Shown: positions 42,172 through 50,726 of the stretch, in pieces
Layout of the letters: each line of letters begins with the position of its first letter
Position numbering within the stretch: position 1 is the stretch's first letter
NCBI GenBank assembly: GCA_963796485.1
Contig: CAWCLV010000004.1
Span: forward strand, 1,426,001-1,490,000
Direction: 5' to 3'
Length of the DNA stretch: 64,000 nt
Origin: CAWCDJ01 sp963796485
GTDB taxonomy: Bacteria > Acidobacteriota > Terriglobia > Bryobacterales > Bryobacteraceae
Translations under genes and position numbers: made by a program
Notes under the pieces: model-generated
Databases searched by the model: none
Told to the model about the DNA's origin: nothing
Seen by the model: the letters and a program-made list of their open reading frames with translations, nothing else

Positions 42172-43621
42172 TTTCCCGAGTTCGGCGGACATGATCCGCT
42201 TCCTCCCCGAGACGATCCTCACGGTGGCGGGCACGTTATTGATGGTGCTCGACCCGGTGCTGCACCGCCGGTCGTCGAACGCATTCGGCCACATCAGCAT
42301 CCTGGCGCTGCTCGCCGCCATCGGAGGCGCGATCTACGCTTACGGCAACGCCGGCATGGCGTTTGGCGGGATGCTCGTGGTGGATGGCTTCGCTACTTTT
42401 TTCCGGGTTCTGGCGCTTACGGTCGGAATTCTGGTCGTGCTCGCGTCGTATCGTTTTCTCAAGCGCCAGGACGCGGAGACCAGCGAGTATCACGCGCTGT
42501 TGCTGTTCTCCATCGCCGGTCAATGCCTGATGGTCGCCTCGAACGAGTTGATCATGGTGTTCATCGGCCTGGAGATCTCCTCTATCGCGAGTTATATCCT
42601 GGCTGGCTATCTCCGCGAGGATAAGCAGGCCAACGAAGCGTCTCTCAAATATTTCCTGCTCGGCTCGTTCGCCACCGCTTTCTTCCTCTATGGCGTTGCC
42701 CTGACCTACGGCTCGACGGGCACGATTCAATTGGACGCCGTGCACGACGTGATCCTGGGGCCGAATGCCCCCTCGGCGGTGTTCGTCGGATTGGCCGCCG
42801 CCCTGATGTTCGTCGGGCTAGCCTTCAAAGTCTCGGCCGCGCCATTCCAGATGTGGGCGCCCGATGTGTACCAGGGGGCTCCGACTCCGATTTCGGCATT
42901 CCTTTCCGCGGGTCCGAAAGCCGCCGCGTTTGCCGTCTTCATTCGCATTTTCATGACAGCCTTCGGACCGATCGGCACCGGTTGGGAGCCGCTGGTTTGG
43001 ATCTCGGCGCTGCTTTCGATGACCATCGGCAACTTCGCCGCCCTGCGCCAGACCAACATCAAACGGATGCTGGCGTACAGTTCCATCGCCCACGCCGGTT
43101 ACGTTATGGTGGCGCTGGCGGCCCGTTCGACAATCGGCACCGCCGCCGCGATGTTCTACCTGGCGGCATACGCCTTCATGAATATCGGAGCATTCGCCGC
43201 CGTTACCCATATCTCGGGCAGGGGCGAACGTTTCCAGAGCATCAAGGATATGGCGGGCCTCGGCCAGAAGCAGCCCGTCACCGCCGCGATGCTGACTATC
43301 TTCCTCTTATCCCTGATCGGCGTTCCGCTGACCGGCGGCTTCTTCGGGAAGTTCTACATATTCAAGGCTGCGCTGGAATCGCACCTGGTCTGGTTGACGG
43401 TTCTGGGCTTATTGAACAGCGCGGTTGCGGCCTATTACTACCTCCGCATCCTGGTGATGATGTACATGCACGAGCCGAGCGAAGCCGCTGCCGAAGCGGA
43501 GCCTCTCTCGCCGGGCCTGAGCGCGGCGCTGATGATCCCGGCGTTGGCGACCCTGTTCCTCGGAATCTTCCCGACCTGGGTGCTGAACTTTGCGGGCCGT
43601 TCTTCGACCTTCCTGAAATAG
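42161..43621 (+). CDS. nuoN: NADH-quinone oxidoreductase subunit N
   Basis: A 486-residue antiporter-like subunit. It carries FIGLEISSIASYILAGYL near residue 128 with the conserved Glu, FKVSAAPFQMWAPDVYQGAP near 223 and the KRMLAYSSIAHAGYVMVALA segment near 305. It closes the operon with an 11-nt overlap with nuoM. A 61-nt palindrome follows 17 nt after the stop and may end transcription. Confidence 0.95.
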   Translation: MPVSFPSSADMIRFLPETILTVAGTLLMVLDPVLHRRSSNAFGHISILALLAAIGGAIYAYGNAGMAFGGMLVVDGFATFFRVLALTVGILVVLASYRFLKRQDAETSEYHALLLFSIAGQCLMVASNELIMVFIGLEISSIASYILAGYLREDKQANEASLKYFLLGSFATAFFLYGVALTYGSTGTIQLDAVHDVILGPNAPSAVFVGLAAALMFVGLAFKVSAAPFQMWAPDVYQGAPTPISAFLSAGPKAAAFAVFIRIFMTAFGPIGTGWEPLVWISALLSMTIGNFAALRQTNIKRMLAYSSIAHAGYVMVALAARSTIGTAAAMFYLAAYAFMNIGAFAAVTHISGRGERFQSIKDMAGLGQKQPVTAAMLTIFLLSLIGVPLTGGFFGKFYIFKAALESHLVWLTVLGLLNSAVAAYYYLRILVMMYMHEPSEAAAEAEPLSPGLSAALMIPALATLFLGIFPTWVLNFAGRSSTFLK

Positions 43622-43638
43622 TCTGGGCACGTCGCTCG

Positions 43639-43699
43639 ACACAGAGCCGCGCGCGTAAGCAAGCGGGCGGCCCGCTCCCTTACGGTCGCGGCTCTGTGT
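43639..43699. repeat. long palindrome downstream of nuoN (REP-like or terminator)
   Basis: ACACAGAGCCGCG pairs exactly with CGCGGCTCTGTGT; inside, GTAAG pairs with CTTAC and AGCGGG with CCCGCT, giving an almost complete 61-nt hairpin. There is no U-run. The remaining gap to 43892 shows no gene; it holds only a second, weaker set of short inverted repeats near 43735-43850. Confidence 0.6.
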
Positions 43700-43892
43700 T
43701 CGATGCGCACCATTCCGGCCGGGGCGGTCCAGGCTGCTCGTTGAAGTCCGGCATCCTTACTGCCGCCCCGCACCGTGGAGCCGGTCCGTTCGAAACTGCA
43801 AGTTCATTCTGCATGCCTGATGCCACTACCGGCCGGACGGTGAAGCCTCGAAAAACGCACACTTCACCCTGCCGGGACGTTATTATTTATTG

Positions 43893-45374
43893 ATGGCATC
43901 GAAAGCGGCGGGAAGGCCGTCACGCAAGGGTCGCGAGGCGGTTCCGGCGGCGTCGCAAGAAAGCCGGATCTCGTCTTTTCTGCGCACCTGGCCAGGCTAT
44001 GCGGTGGGCTCGGCCGCCCTGCTCGTCCCGTGCTTCTGGCAATCCCGCCTGCAGGCGGGCGACCTTTCCAGCCACTTATACAACGCCTGGCTCGCCGGCC
44101 TCGTCCAGCAGGGCAAACTTCCGGGCCTGACCGTTGCTACGCAAACGACCAATGTCCTGTTCGACCGGATCCTGAGCGCTTTGCTGCCGTTCGGATTGCA
44201 GGTTGCGCAGCGGATTCCGGTGGCGCTCGCGGTCCTTCTACTCGTCTGGGGAGCGTTCGCCTTTACCCGCGCGGTTTCGGGCGTAAACCGAATCGAGATG
44301 CTGCCGGCCCTCACCATGCTGGCCTATGGCTGGACGTTTCACATGGGCCTGTTCAATTTCTACATCAGCATGGGGCTCTGTTTTTGGGCCCTCGCGCTGG
44401 CCTGGGAATGGAAGCCGCCGCGGTCGTACGTCGCGGTCCCGCTTTTGATAGTGGCGTATGCGGCGCATGGGCTGCCGGTCGTCTGGGCAATTGCCGTGCT
44501 GGCTTACAAACACGTCGCCGGACGCCTGGCGCCGAAGCGTAGCGCCGTGATGTTCCGCGTTGCTTTTGCCGCGCTGGTCGCCGGCTCGGTCGTGCTGCGA
44601 ATCGTCCTGCCGACGAGATGGTTCATCGATCAGGTGGAGTCCGCGCTGGGAATGGATCAGGTGGCGGTCTACGGCGCGAAGTATTGGGTTCCCGCCTTTG
44701 CGCTCCTGCTCTTCTGGGTCCTGCTCGCGGCGGCGGTTCGGCGGGCGGGCACTTCGCGCGGCCCTCTGCTCCAAGTCTGCGTGCTCACTGCCGCGGGCAT
44801 CGTCATCATTCCGAACTGGATTCTCATCCCCGGCTACAATCACGCCCTGGTGTTTCTGGCGCAGCGCATGTCGCTGGCGCTCGGCGTCTGTTTCTGTGCC
44901 TGGACTGCTTCGGCGCCTGTCGGGCGCCTGCCGAAATACGTTCTCGCCGCATCCGCACTGCTGTTCTTCGGCTTCCTGTATGCCGATGAAGCCTCGCTGA
45001 ACCGCCTGGAAGATCGCATGGAGAGCGCGGTTGCGCAACTGCCGCCCATGCAGCGTGTGGTCATGGGGATCGACGTTCCCGGACTCCGCAGCAATCCGGT
45101 CACCCACATCATCGACCGGGTTTGCATCGGCCGCTGCTACAGCTACGGCAACTACGAACCGTCGAGCGCGCAGTTCCGGGTTCGCGCGACTGCGCCCAAC
45201 CCGTTCGTCGTGGCTGCCGATACCGACGCCAACAATCTCCAGACCGGAAACTACGTCGTAAAGGAGCGCGACCTGCCGCTTTATCAGGTCACGCTGGACG
45301 GGACCGGCGTTGCCGTTCTCCGCTACCTCCGGGCAGGAGCGCCCTCCGGAATCGTCTTTTGGAACGGTCTTTGA
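43893..45374 (+). CDS. polytopic membrane protein of unknown function, possibly GT-C-like
   Basis: A 493-residue protein with about ten to eleven hydrophobic segments between residues 30 and 370 and a soluble C-terminal domain (residues ~375-493, with a CIGRCYSYGNYEP Cys pair). The first external loop AGDLSSHLYNAWLAGLVQQG with an acidic residue after helix 1 resembles GT-C-type lipid-linked-sugar glycosyltransferases, but no decisive motif is present. The ATG at 43893 is used; a TTG stands 3 nt earlier. It lies alone between nuoN and galT. Confidence 0.6.
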   Translation: MASKAAGRPSRKGREAVPAASQESRISSFLRTWPGYAVGSAALLVPCFWQSRLQAGDLSSHLYNAWLAGLVQQGKLPGLTVATQTTNVLFDRILSALLPFGLQVAQRIPVALAVLLLVWGAFAFTRAVSGVNRIEMLPALTMLAYGWTFHMGLFNFYISMGLCFWALALAWEWKPPRSYVAVPLLIVAYAAHGLPVVWAIAVLAYKHVAGRLAPKRSAVMFRVAFAALVAGSVVLRIVLPTRWFIDQVESALGMDQVAVYGAKYWVPAFALLLFWVLLAAAVRRAGTSRGPLLQVCVLTAAGIVIIPNWILIPGYNHALVFLAQRMSLALGVCFCAWTASAPVGRLPKYVLAASALLFFGFLYADEASLNRLEDRMESAVAQLPPMQRVVMGIDVPGLRSNPVTHIIDRVCIGRCYSYGNYEPSSAQFRVRATAPNPFVVAADTDANNLQTGNYVVKERDLPLYQVTLDGTGVAVLRYLRAGAPSGIVFWNGL

Positions 45375-45401
45375 AGGCCGCGTGACGATACCATATTAGG
45401 G

Positions 45402-46418
45402 ATGTTCGACTGGAAGCAGGACCCTCATCGCCGCTTCAATCCGCTCCTTCGGGAATGGGTGCTGGTTTCTCCCCATCGAACCCAAAGGCCCTGGCTCGGG
45501 CAGGTGGAGGAGACGGCTGCTGCATCGCAGCCGGAATACGATCCGGAGTGCTACCTTTGCCCGGGCAACTCCCGCGCCGGCGGCGTCCGTAATCCCAAGT
45601 ACGATTCCACTTTTGTCTTCACCAACGACTTCGCGGCTCTCAAGCCCGACACTCCCGCCGATCGTTTCGAGCAGGATGAGCTGCTCATCGCCGAGGGCGA
45701 ACCGGGCATCTGCCGCGTTGTCTGCTTCTCGCCGAAGCACAATCTCACGATTGCCGCCATGGAACTGCCCGACCTTCGCCGAGTGGTGGATACGTGGGTG
45801 GAGCAGTTCAACGATCTCGCCGCGAAGCCGCTCATCAATTACGTTCAAATTTTCGAGAACCGCGGCGCCATGATGGGCGCCAGCAATCCTCACCCGCACT
45901 GCCAGATATGGTCGAACCACGCCGTCCCCAACGAGGTCGCCAAGGAACAGGCGTCGCAAGCGGAGTGGCGCGATGGCCGGGGCACCTGCATCCTTTGCGA
46001 GTATCTCCGGATCGAGCAGGCGGCGCGCGACCGCATCGTGGAACAGAACGACGAGTGGTTGACGCTGGTCCCCTTCTGGGCCGTCTGGCCCTTCGAAACC
46101 ATCGTGATCCCGCGGCGCCACATGCCGTCCATCGACGCGCTGGGCGATACGGAACGCAACGGCCTCGCCGATATCCTGAAGCGCACCACGGCGCGCTACG
46201 ACCGCCTTTTCGAGGTCTCGTTCCCTTACTCCATGGGCTTCCACCAGCGACCCACGGACGGCGCCGCGCACGAAGAGTGGCACCTTCATCTGCATTTCTA
46301 TCCGCCCCTGCTGCGTTCCGCCACCGTCCGCAAGTTTCTGGTCGGCTACGAGATGCTGGCCGGCCCGCAACGGGATATCACTCCCGAAGCGGCCGCCGAA
46401 CGCCTGCGCTCCGTCTGA
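45402..46418 (+). CDS. galT: galactose-1-phosphate uridylyltransferase
   Basis: A 338-residue HIT-superfamily enzyme. The nucleophile His lies in ASNPHPHCQIWSNH near residue 165; a Zn-type pair is at ECYLCPGN near residue 50; the RFNPLLREWVLVSPHR start and the EEWHLHLHFYPPLLRS segment near 290 are typical. It exchanges UMP between UDP-glucose and galactose-1-phosphate in the Leloir pathway. galK and galE are not in this window. The ATG follows AGGG closely. Confidence 0.93.
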   Translation: MFDWKQDPHRRFNPLLREWVLVSPHRTQRPWLGQVEETAAASQPEYDPECYLCPGNSRAGGVRNPKYDSTFVFTNDFAALKPDTPADRFEQDELLIAEGEPGICRVVCFSPKHNLTIAAMELPDLRRVVDTWVEQFNDLAAKPLINYVQIFENRGAMMGASNPHPHCQIWSNHAVPNEVAKEQASQAEWRDGRGTCILCEYLRIEQAARDRIVEQNDEWLTLVPFWAVWPFETIVIPRRHMPSIDALGDTERNGLADILKRTTARYDRLFEVSFPYSMGFHQRPTDGAAHEEWHLHLHFYPPLLRSATVRKFLVGYEMLAGPQRDITPEAAAERLRSV

Positions 46419-46448
46419 TTGGGCTGCGCGACGGAATAGAATGGCGTA

Positions 46449-48761
46449 ATGAATCGCCGGCAGTTTCTCACCGGGGTTGCCGCCGCCGCTGGCATGGGCA
46501 GCGCGGCCGCGCAGGCTGGATCGAAGATCCGCTCCATCGACATCGTTCACCACACGCATCTGGATGTCGGCTACACCGCGTTGCCCTCCGTGGTGCGTGA
46601 AGACCAGGTCCGCTACCTGGATGCGGCGGTCGATTGCTGCCAGGCCGACGCCGCCTTCCGGTGGACCGTCGAAACCCTGGTGGAACTGGACGACTGGTGG
46701 CGATCCGCGCCGGCGGACCGCCGCGCCGCGCTCGAATCCCTGATTCACGCCGGCAGGATGGACATCATGGGGCTTCCGTTCAACCAGACGGCTTTCCTCA
46801 ACGCCATGCAGTGGGGCGAAATGTTGCGCTGGATCCCCCTGGCGCGCCGGCAGGCGCTCGCAATTCGCGCGGCGATGCAGAACGACGTCAACGGCTTTCC
46901 GCGGGCCGGTGCGATGGCGCTGCTCGACCACGGCGTTCACCACCTCCTGATGGGGATCAACGCCGATAGCGGCGGTCCGCCTTTTCGCCGCCCCGACGCA
47001 TTCTGGTGGAAACTGCCGGACGGCCGCCGCCTCTTCGTCTGGCTGGGCGAACACTATGGCAGCGTCATGAACTACCTCGCCCCGGCCCGCGAAGGCGCCA
47101 GCTACCGCACGGACGAAGCCGCCCTGCGGGCCGCGCACGCGAAACTCTCGGAGCACCTGGCGGAAATCGAACAGGAGGGTTACGCGTTCGACAGCCTGAT
47201 CCTCACCCACACCCACCCGCAGCATTACGACAACGGCTACCCCTTCCCCTCGCTCGCGTCTTTCGTGACCGCATGGAATGGTCTGCAGTTGGCACCCTCG
47301 CTCCGCCTGACGACCGCCACCGACGCCGTGTTCCGCATGGAACGCGCCGTCGGCAGCCGGATTCCGACGCTGGAGGGAGAGTGGACCGACTGGTGGGCCA
47401 ACGGCGACGCCTCCGGACCGCGCGAAGTCGCCGCGAGTCGCATCGCCAAGCGTGCCGCTGCGGCTGTGGTATCGCCCGTCTTCGGACCGGTGCCGCCCCG
47501 TGCGCAGGCCAGCCTGACCGGCATTCTGCGCGACCTCTGCCTGTTCGACGAGCATACCTGGGGAGCGGCCGCGAGCGTCTCCGCGCCTTACAGCCTGACC
47601 ACCCTTGCGCAGTATGTGGAGAAGAGCGATCTGGCGTACAGGCCAATGGGGATGGCGCAGGCGCTTCTCGAGCGCCGGCTCCGCGCCAGGATAGATGCTC
47701 TGCCCGAAGGCGTATACGCCGTCAACCCCACGGGTGCCGCGATCAGCGGCTGGGCCGCGGTGAGCGGAGTCGATTCCAAAGCCGCCAGCCTTGTCGATTC
47801 ACAAACCAATGCCGCGACGGACCTGGTCCGCGAAGACGGCAAGGTGCGCTGCTGGCTGGAAAAACTCCCGGCGCAGTCCGTGCGCGGCTTCCGGATCCAA
47901 ACCACCGCGGCTCCGGCCGGCGAAGCCGCGGCTCCCACCTTGAAATTGGATTCCGAAAGCTGGCCGGTGTCGGCGCTCTGGCAGGGAATGGCGAGCCCTC
48001 TGTTCGATGGTCCCTTCGGGCATTTCGTCGCCGTGGAAGTGGTGCCGCCCGCCGGCCGCCGCACGATCTCGCAACTGCACGCGAAGTTCGATGCCGACCT
48101 GCGCGCCAGGTCGTTCCGGCAGGCCGGCGCCGCCTACGGCGAGGCGCACGCATCCGAAACGGCGCACACCCTCCGGTTCACGCAGGAGATCCGCCATCCG
48201 CGGCTCGGTAGTTCCACTCGCGAGCTCGAACTGTGGAAGCGTGAGCCGCGCGCGCGGATCACGGTCTCGCTCGACCGCCTCTCCTCGACCGCGCCCGAGG
48301 TCCTGTTCCTCTCCTTCGAGCTTTCGCGTGACCTGCAGCTTCCGTCACTATCGAGCGGAGGCGTCCCCTTCGTGCCGTATCGCGATCAGCTTCGCGGGAC
48401 GTGCAAAGACTACTTCGCGATTGACGGCTGGGCGGATTACGCCGCGCCTGCCGGTCACTGGCTGTGGGTCACGCGCGATGCTCCGCTGGTGGCGCTCGGC
48501 GCGCCGCACGTCGTGGAGCTGCATCAACAGGAACCCGCGAATCCGGGCCGGATCCTCGCCATGATCTTCGACAACTGCTGGCACACCAACTTCGTCGCCG
48601 ACAGCCACGGTCCCATGGAATTTCAATTCGACCTGGTCTGGCGCGCTTCCCTCGACCGCCCGCAAGACCTTGCGGAAGCCCTGGCCGGCGACCCGATCAT
48701 GCTCTTCAATCCGTCGCGGCACGAAGAGCCGCCGATTATCAAGCGCATGTTCCGCCCCTGA
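46449..48761 (+). CDS. GH38-like / DUF5054 glycoside hydrolase, Tat-exported
   Basis: A 770-residue protein. The N-terminus has a Tat signal (NRRQFLTGVAAAAGMGSAAA). The catalytic-like domain starts with VHHTHLDVGYTALP near residue 35, the metal-binding H-x-H-x-D-x-G pattern of GH38 alpha-mannosidases, followed by ELDDWW near 80, MQNDVNGFPRAGAM near 143 where GH38 enzymes have the Asp nucleophile, and ILTHTHPQHYDNGYPF near 257. The rest looks like mannosidase middle and beta-sandwich domains. Glycan substrate unknown. It stands 30 nt after galT and is convergent with the DUF4136 gene. Confidence 0.75.
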   Translation: MNRRQFLTGVAAAAGMGSAAAQAGSKIRSIDIVHHTHLDVGYTALPSVVREDQVRYLDAAVDCCQADAAFRWTVETLVELDDWWRSAPADRRAALESLIHAGRMDIMGLPFNQTAFLNAMQWGEMLRWIPLARRQALAIRAAMQNDVNGFPRAGAMALLDHGVHHLLMGINADSGGPPFRRPDAFWWKLPDGRRLFVWLGEHYGSVMNYLAPAREGASYRTDEAALRAAHAKLSEHLAEIEQEGYAFDSLILTHTHPQHYDNGYPFPSLASFVTAWNGLQLAPSLRLTTATDAVFRMERAVGSRIPTLEGEWTDWWANGDASGPREVAASRIAKRAAAAVVSPVFGPVPPRAQASLTGILRDLCLFDEHTWGAAASVSAPYSLTTLAQYVEKSDLAYRPMGMAQALLERRLRARIDALPEGVYAVNPTGAAISGWAAVSGVDSKAASLVDSQTNAATDLVREDGKVRCWLEKLPAQSVRGFRIQTTAAPAGEAAAPTLKLDSESWPVSALWQGMASPLFDGPFGHFVAVEVVPPAGRRTISQLHAKFDADLRARSFRQAGAAYGEAHASETAHTLRFTQEIRHPRLGSSTRELELWKREPRARITVSLDRLSSTAPEVLFLSFELSRDLQLPSLSSGGVPFVPYRDQLRGTCKDYFAIDGWADYAAPAGHWLWVTRDAPLVALGAPHVVELHQQEPANPGRILAMIFDNCWHTNFVADSHGPMEFQFDLVWRASLDRPQDLAEALAGDPIMLFNPSRHEEPPIIKRMFRP

Positions 48762-48780
48762 TCATAAAACGGCCGGCTCC

Positions 48781-49287
48781 TCATTTCGGAGTTGGCGGCG
48801 GGTACTTGCTGAACGATTTCTTTACCATGTCGTCCAGCTTGCCCTCGATTTTGGAAGCGTCGCCTTTCTGTTCCCGGGCGATCGCACGCCACACCAGCGA
48901 ACGCGTCGAAGGGTCGCGCAAGTCGATCACCAGCGAGCCCTCGGTGTACGGCACCCGAACGGTTCGCGTTCCCCAGCCGCGCCAACCAGCCGGGTAGCGC
49001 TCCACCTGCGTTCTCTTCGCGCTGCCGAGCGTGTAGTGCACGTTGAGGTCGGGGCGGCCTGATTCCACGAACTCCAGTCCCTTCGCTTCGAGAGCCTTGC
49101 GAATATCCGCATCCAGGCGCTTGCGCACCAGTTCGCTGTTGAGGGCCGGGTTCTTGCTGTTCAGGCGCCCCTCGCGGATGGCAAACGTCCGGAAGCGGGA
49201 GAAATCCACGGTCGTGTCGGACTGAATGTCGATCTTCTGAGCCCATCCGGGCAAAATCAGCAGGATCCCGAGAACCAAGGCCTTCAT
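48781..49287 (-). CDS. DUF4136-domain exported protein
   Basis: A 168-residue protein with a signal peptide (MKALVLGILLILPGWAQ). Then comes the DUF4136 pattern: the TVDFSRFRTFAIREGRL start, LDADIRKALEAKGLEFVESGRPDLNVHYTLG (quoted in part: KALEAKGLEFVESGRPDL) and a DLRDPSTRSLVWRAIA strand near residue 125. Family function is unknown; it is periplasmic or lipoprotein-like in other bacteria. An alternative start six codons up is possible. It is convergent with the glycosidase gene. Confidence 0.8.
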   Translation of the reverse strand: MKALVLGILLILPGWAQKIDIQSDTTVDFSRFRTFAIREGRLNSKNPALNSELVRKRLDADIRKALEAKGLEFVESGRPDLNVHYTLGSAKRTQVERYPAGWRGWGTRTVRVPYTEGSLVIDLRDPSTRSLVWRAIAREQKGDASKIEGKLDDMVKKSFSKYPPPTPK

Positions 49288-49315
49288 ATCCCGCGAATGT
49301 ACCATAGAAGGCTCG

Positions 49316-50113
49316 TCAATCGACTTCCGGTCTCGGCGGATTGGCCCAATGCCCCGACTCGTCCCGACCGCTCACCACCACGCCTTTGGCGTTCCATCCG
49401 AGTCCCGCGCGCACATCCGCCGGGCAATAGCGCAGCGTCAGGCCGCAGCGCCTTCGGTTGGAGCGGTTGGCTTCGGATCCGTGCAGCAGCAGGTCGCTGT
49501 GAAGCGAAACCTGGCCCGCCTCGAGTTCCACGTCCACCGGGCTGCCGAGGGCTTCGGCCTCCGGCACCGTCTGGTTGAGCACGTTGGCTTCATCGGTTTC
49601 GCTGAGCCGGTACGTCAAGTGGCCGAGCAGATGGGATCCGCGGATGAACCGCATGCAGGCGTTGCCGGTGTCCGCATCGTCGATCGCCAGCCAGACGGTG
49701 ACCGTCTTGGAAGGAGTAAGCGGCCAGTAACTCGCGTCCTGATGCCAGGAGACGCGCTTGCCGTCGCCCGGCATTTTGCAGAAGAAATGAGATCCCCAGC
49801 CGATTACATTCTCGCCGGCCAGTTTCTTCACGTGAGCTACGATGCGCGGGTCGGTGAGCAGGTCGTAAACGCGTCCGTAGCGCAGATGCGCCGTGCTGAT
49901 GGAGTAGCTGTCGCCGCCCGCGGCCAGCGTGCGGGCCAGCAGGCCGTCGAAGTAGCCGCGGATCTCCGCGATTTCGTCCGCGTTGAAAACTCGTACCGGC
50001 ACAAGATAGCCGTCACGGTTGAAGCCCGCATCGGGCGTTGGATGGAAACGCAGGTCCCGCTGTAATCCGGTCAATTCTTTCGTGGCGGGCACGAATCGGG
50101 GCGAGTTGCTCAT
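49316..50113 (-). CDS. phytanoyl-CoA dioxygenase (PhyH) family protein
   Basis: A 265-residue 2-oxoglutarate/Fe(II) oxygenase-like protein. NRDGYLVPVRVFNADEIAEI near residue 33 starts the PhyH fold; VSWHQDASYW near 145 provides the His-x-Asp Fe ligands, and LLLHGSEANRSNRRRCGLTLRY near 208-230 the distal His and the Arg for 2-oxoglutarate. The substrate is unknown; bacterial members hydroxylate many small molecules. It starts 104 nt before the sigma-54 promoter of the divergent small gene. Confidence 0.85.
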   Translation of the reverse strand: MSNSPRFVPATKELTGLQRDLRFHPTPDAGFNRDGYLVPVRVFNADEIAEIRGYFDGLLARTLAAGGDSYSISTAHLRYGRVYDLLTDPRIVAHVKKLAGENVIGWGSHFFCKMPGDGKRVSWHQDASYWPLTPSKTVTVWLAIDDADTGNACMRFIRGSHLLGHLTYRLSETDEANVLNQTVPEAEALGSPVDVELEAGQVSLHSDLLLHGSEANRSNRRRCGLTLRYCPADVRAGLGWNAKGVVVSGRDESGHWANPPRPEVD

Positions 50114-50217
50114 TCGCCATTACTCTACTCCATTCCGGGCGCCGGCCGATATGCACCAGGGCGGTGGTCATCAGCCACTTCATCCCAAAGAACTTGCTGA
50201 TTTCAGGAGCTTTTGTT

Positions 50218-50234
50218 TTGGCACGGCGCTTGCA
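50218..50234 (+). promoter_or_regulatory. sigma-54 (-24/-12) promoter, perfect consensus match
   Basis: TTGGCACGGCGCTTGCA matches the consensus YTGGCACGrNNNTTGCW at every fixed position. Transcription would start near 50245, 17 nt before the ATG of the small secreted protein, and a strong ribosome site lies between. No enhancer-binding protein gene is adjacent. Confidence 0.75.
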
Positions 50235-50261
50235 AGCCCAACGCCCGAGAAGGAGAAGGAA

Positions 50262-50585
50262 ATGAACGGAAAGATGCTTGCAATCCTGTTTCTGGCGGGA
50301 AGCAGCCTGCTGGCGCATCCGCGGGCTTTCGTGAGCTTCGGGTTCGGTTACGCCGCTCCCGCGCCCGTTTATGCTTACTCGGCGCCGCCCCCGCCTCCGG
50401 TCTATTATGCGCAGCCGTCGCCCGGCCCCGGATACTCGTGGGTTGCCGGTTACTACTACCCGGTGGGCCCGCGCTGGGTTTGGCGTGCCGGCTACTGGGG
50501 CCGTCCCCGCTATGCCCGGAGTTACTGGGTTGCGCCACGCTACCACGGCCACCGCTACTACGGCGGTCACTGGCGCCGCCGGTAA
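50262..50585 (+). CDS. small secreted WXXGXW-type Tyr/Pro-rich protein
   Basis: A 107-residue protein. The ATG at 50262 follows AGGAGAAGGA, and a signal peptide opens it (MNGKMLAILFLAGSSLLAHP). The rest is low-complexity Tyr/Pro/Trp/Arg: YSWVAGYYYPVGPRWVWRAGYWGRP carries the WXXGXW-type repeats (shown in parts: SWVAGYYYP, WVWRAGYW), ending RYHGHRYYGGHWRRR. Such proteins are periplasmic or surface-exposed, function unknown. It is the only gene in the window with a recognisable sigma-54 promoter, which suggests control by nitrogen or envelope signals through an unlinked activator. Confidence 0.75.
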   Translation: MNGKMLAILFLAGSSLLAHPRAFVSFGFGYAAPAPVYAYSAPPPPPVYYAQPSPGPGYSWVAGYYYPVGPRWVWRAGYWGRPRYARSYWVAPRYHGHRYYGGHWRRR

Positions 50586-50620
50586 GGTGATGGTTACGTC
50601 GTGATAGGCCCCAAAGTCAG

Positions 50621-50702
50621 AACCGGGCAGGTCAGGAGGCCTGCCCCACTTGCGGTGCGTCCAGGCTGGTAAGTGGGGCAGGCCTCCCAGCCTGCCCGGT
50701 TT
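50621..50702. repeat. 31-bp inverted repeat (REP-like) between convergent genes
   Basis: Arms 50621-50651 (AACCGGGCAGG...CCCCACTT) and 50671-50702 are nearly complementary, with two to three mismatches and one unpaired base, around a 19-nt loop. The arms contain the aggcctgcccc and gataggcc/aaagtcag strings also found near 30541-30588. It lies between the ends of two convergent genes and could stop both transcripts. Confidence 0.7.
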
Positions 50703-50726
50703 GACGGCTCCCAAGAACAGCGAGCG

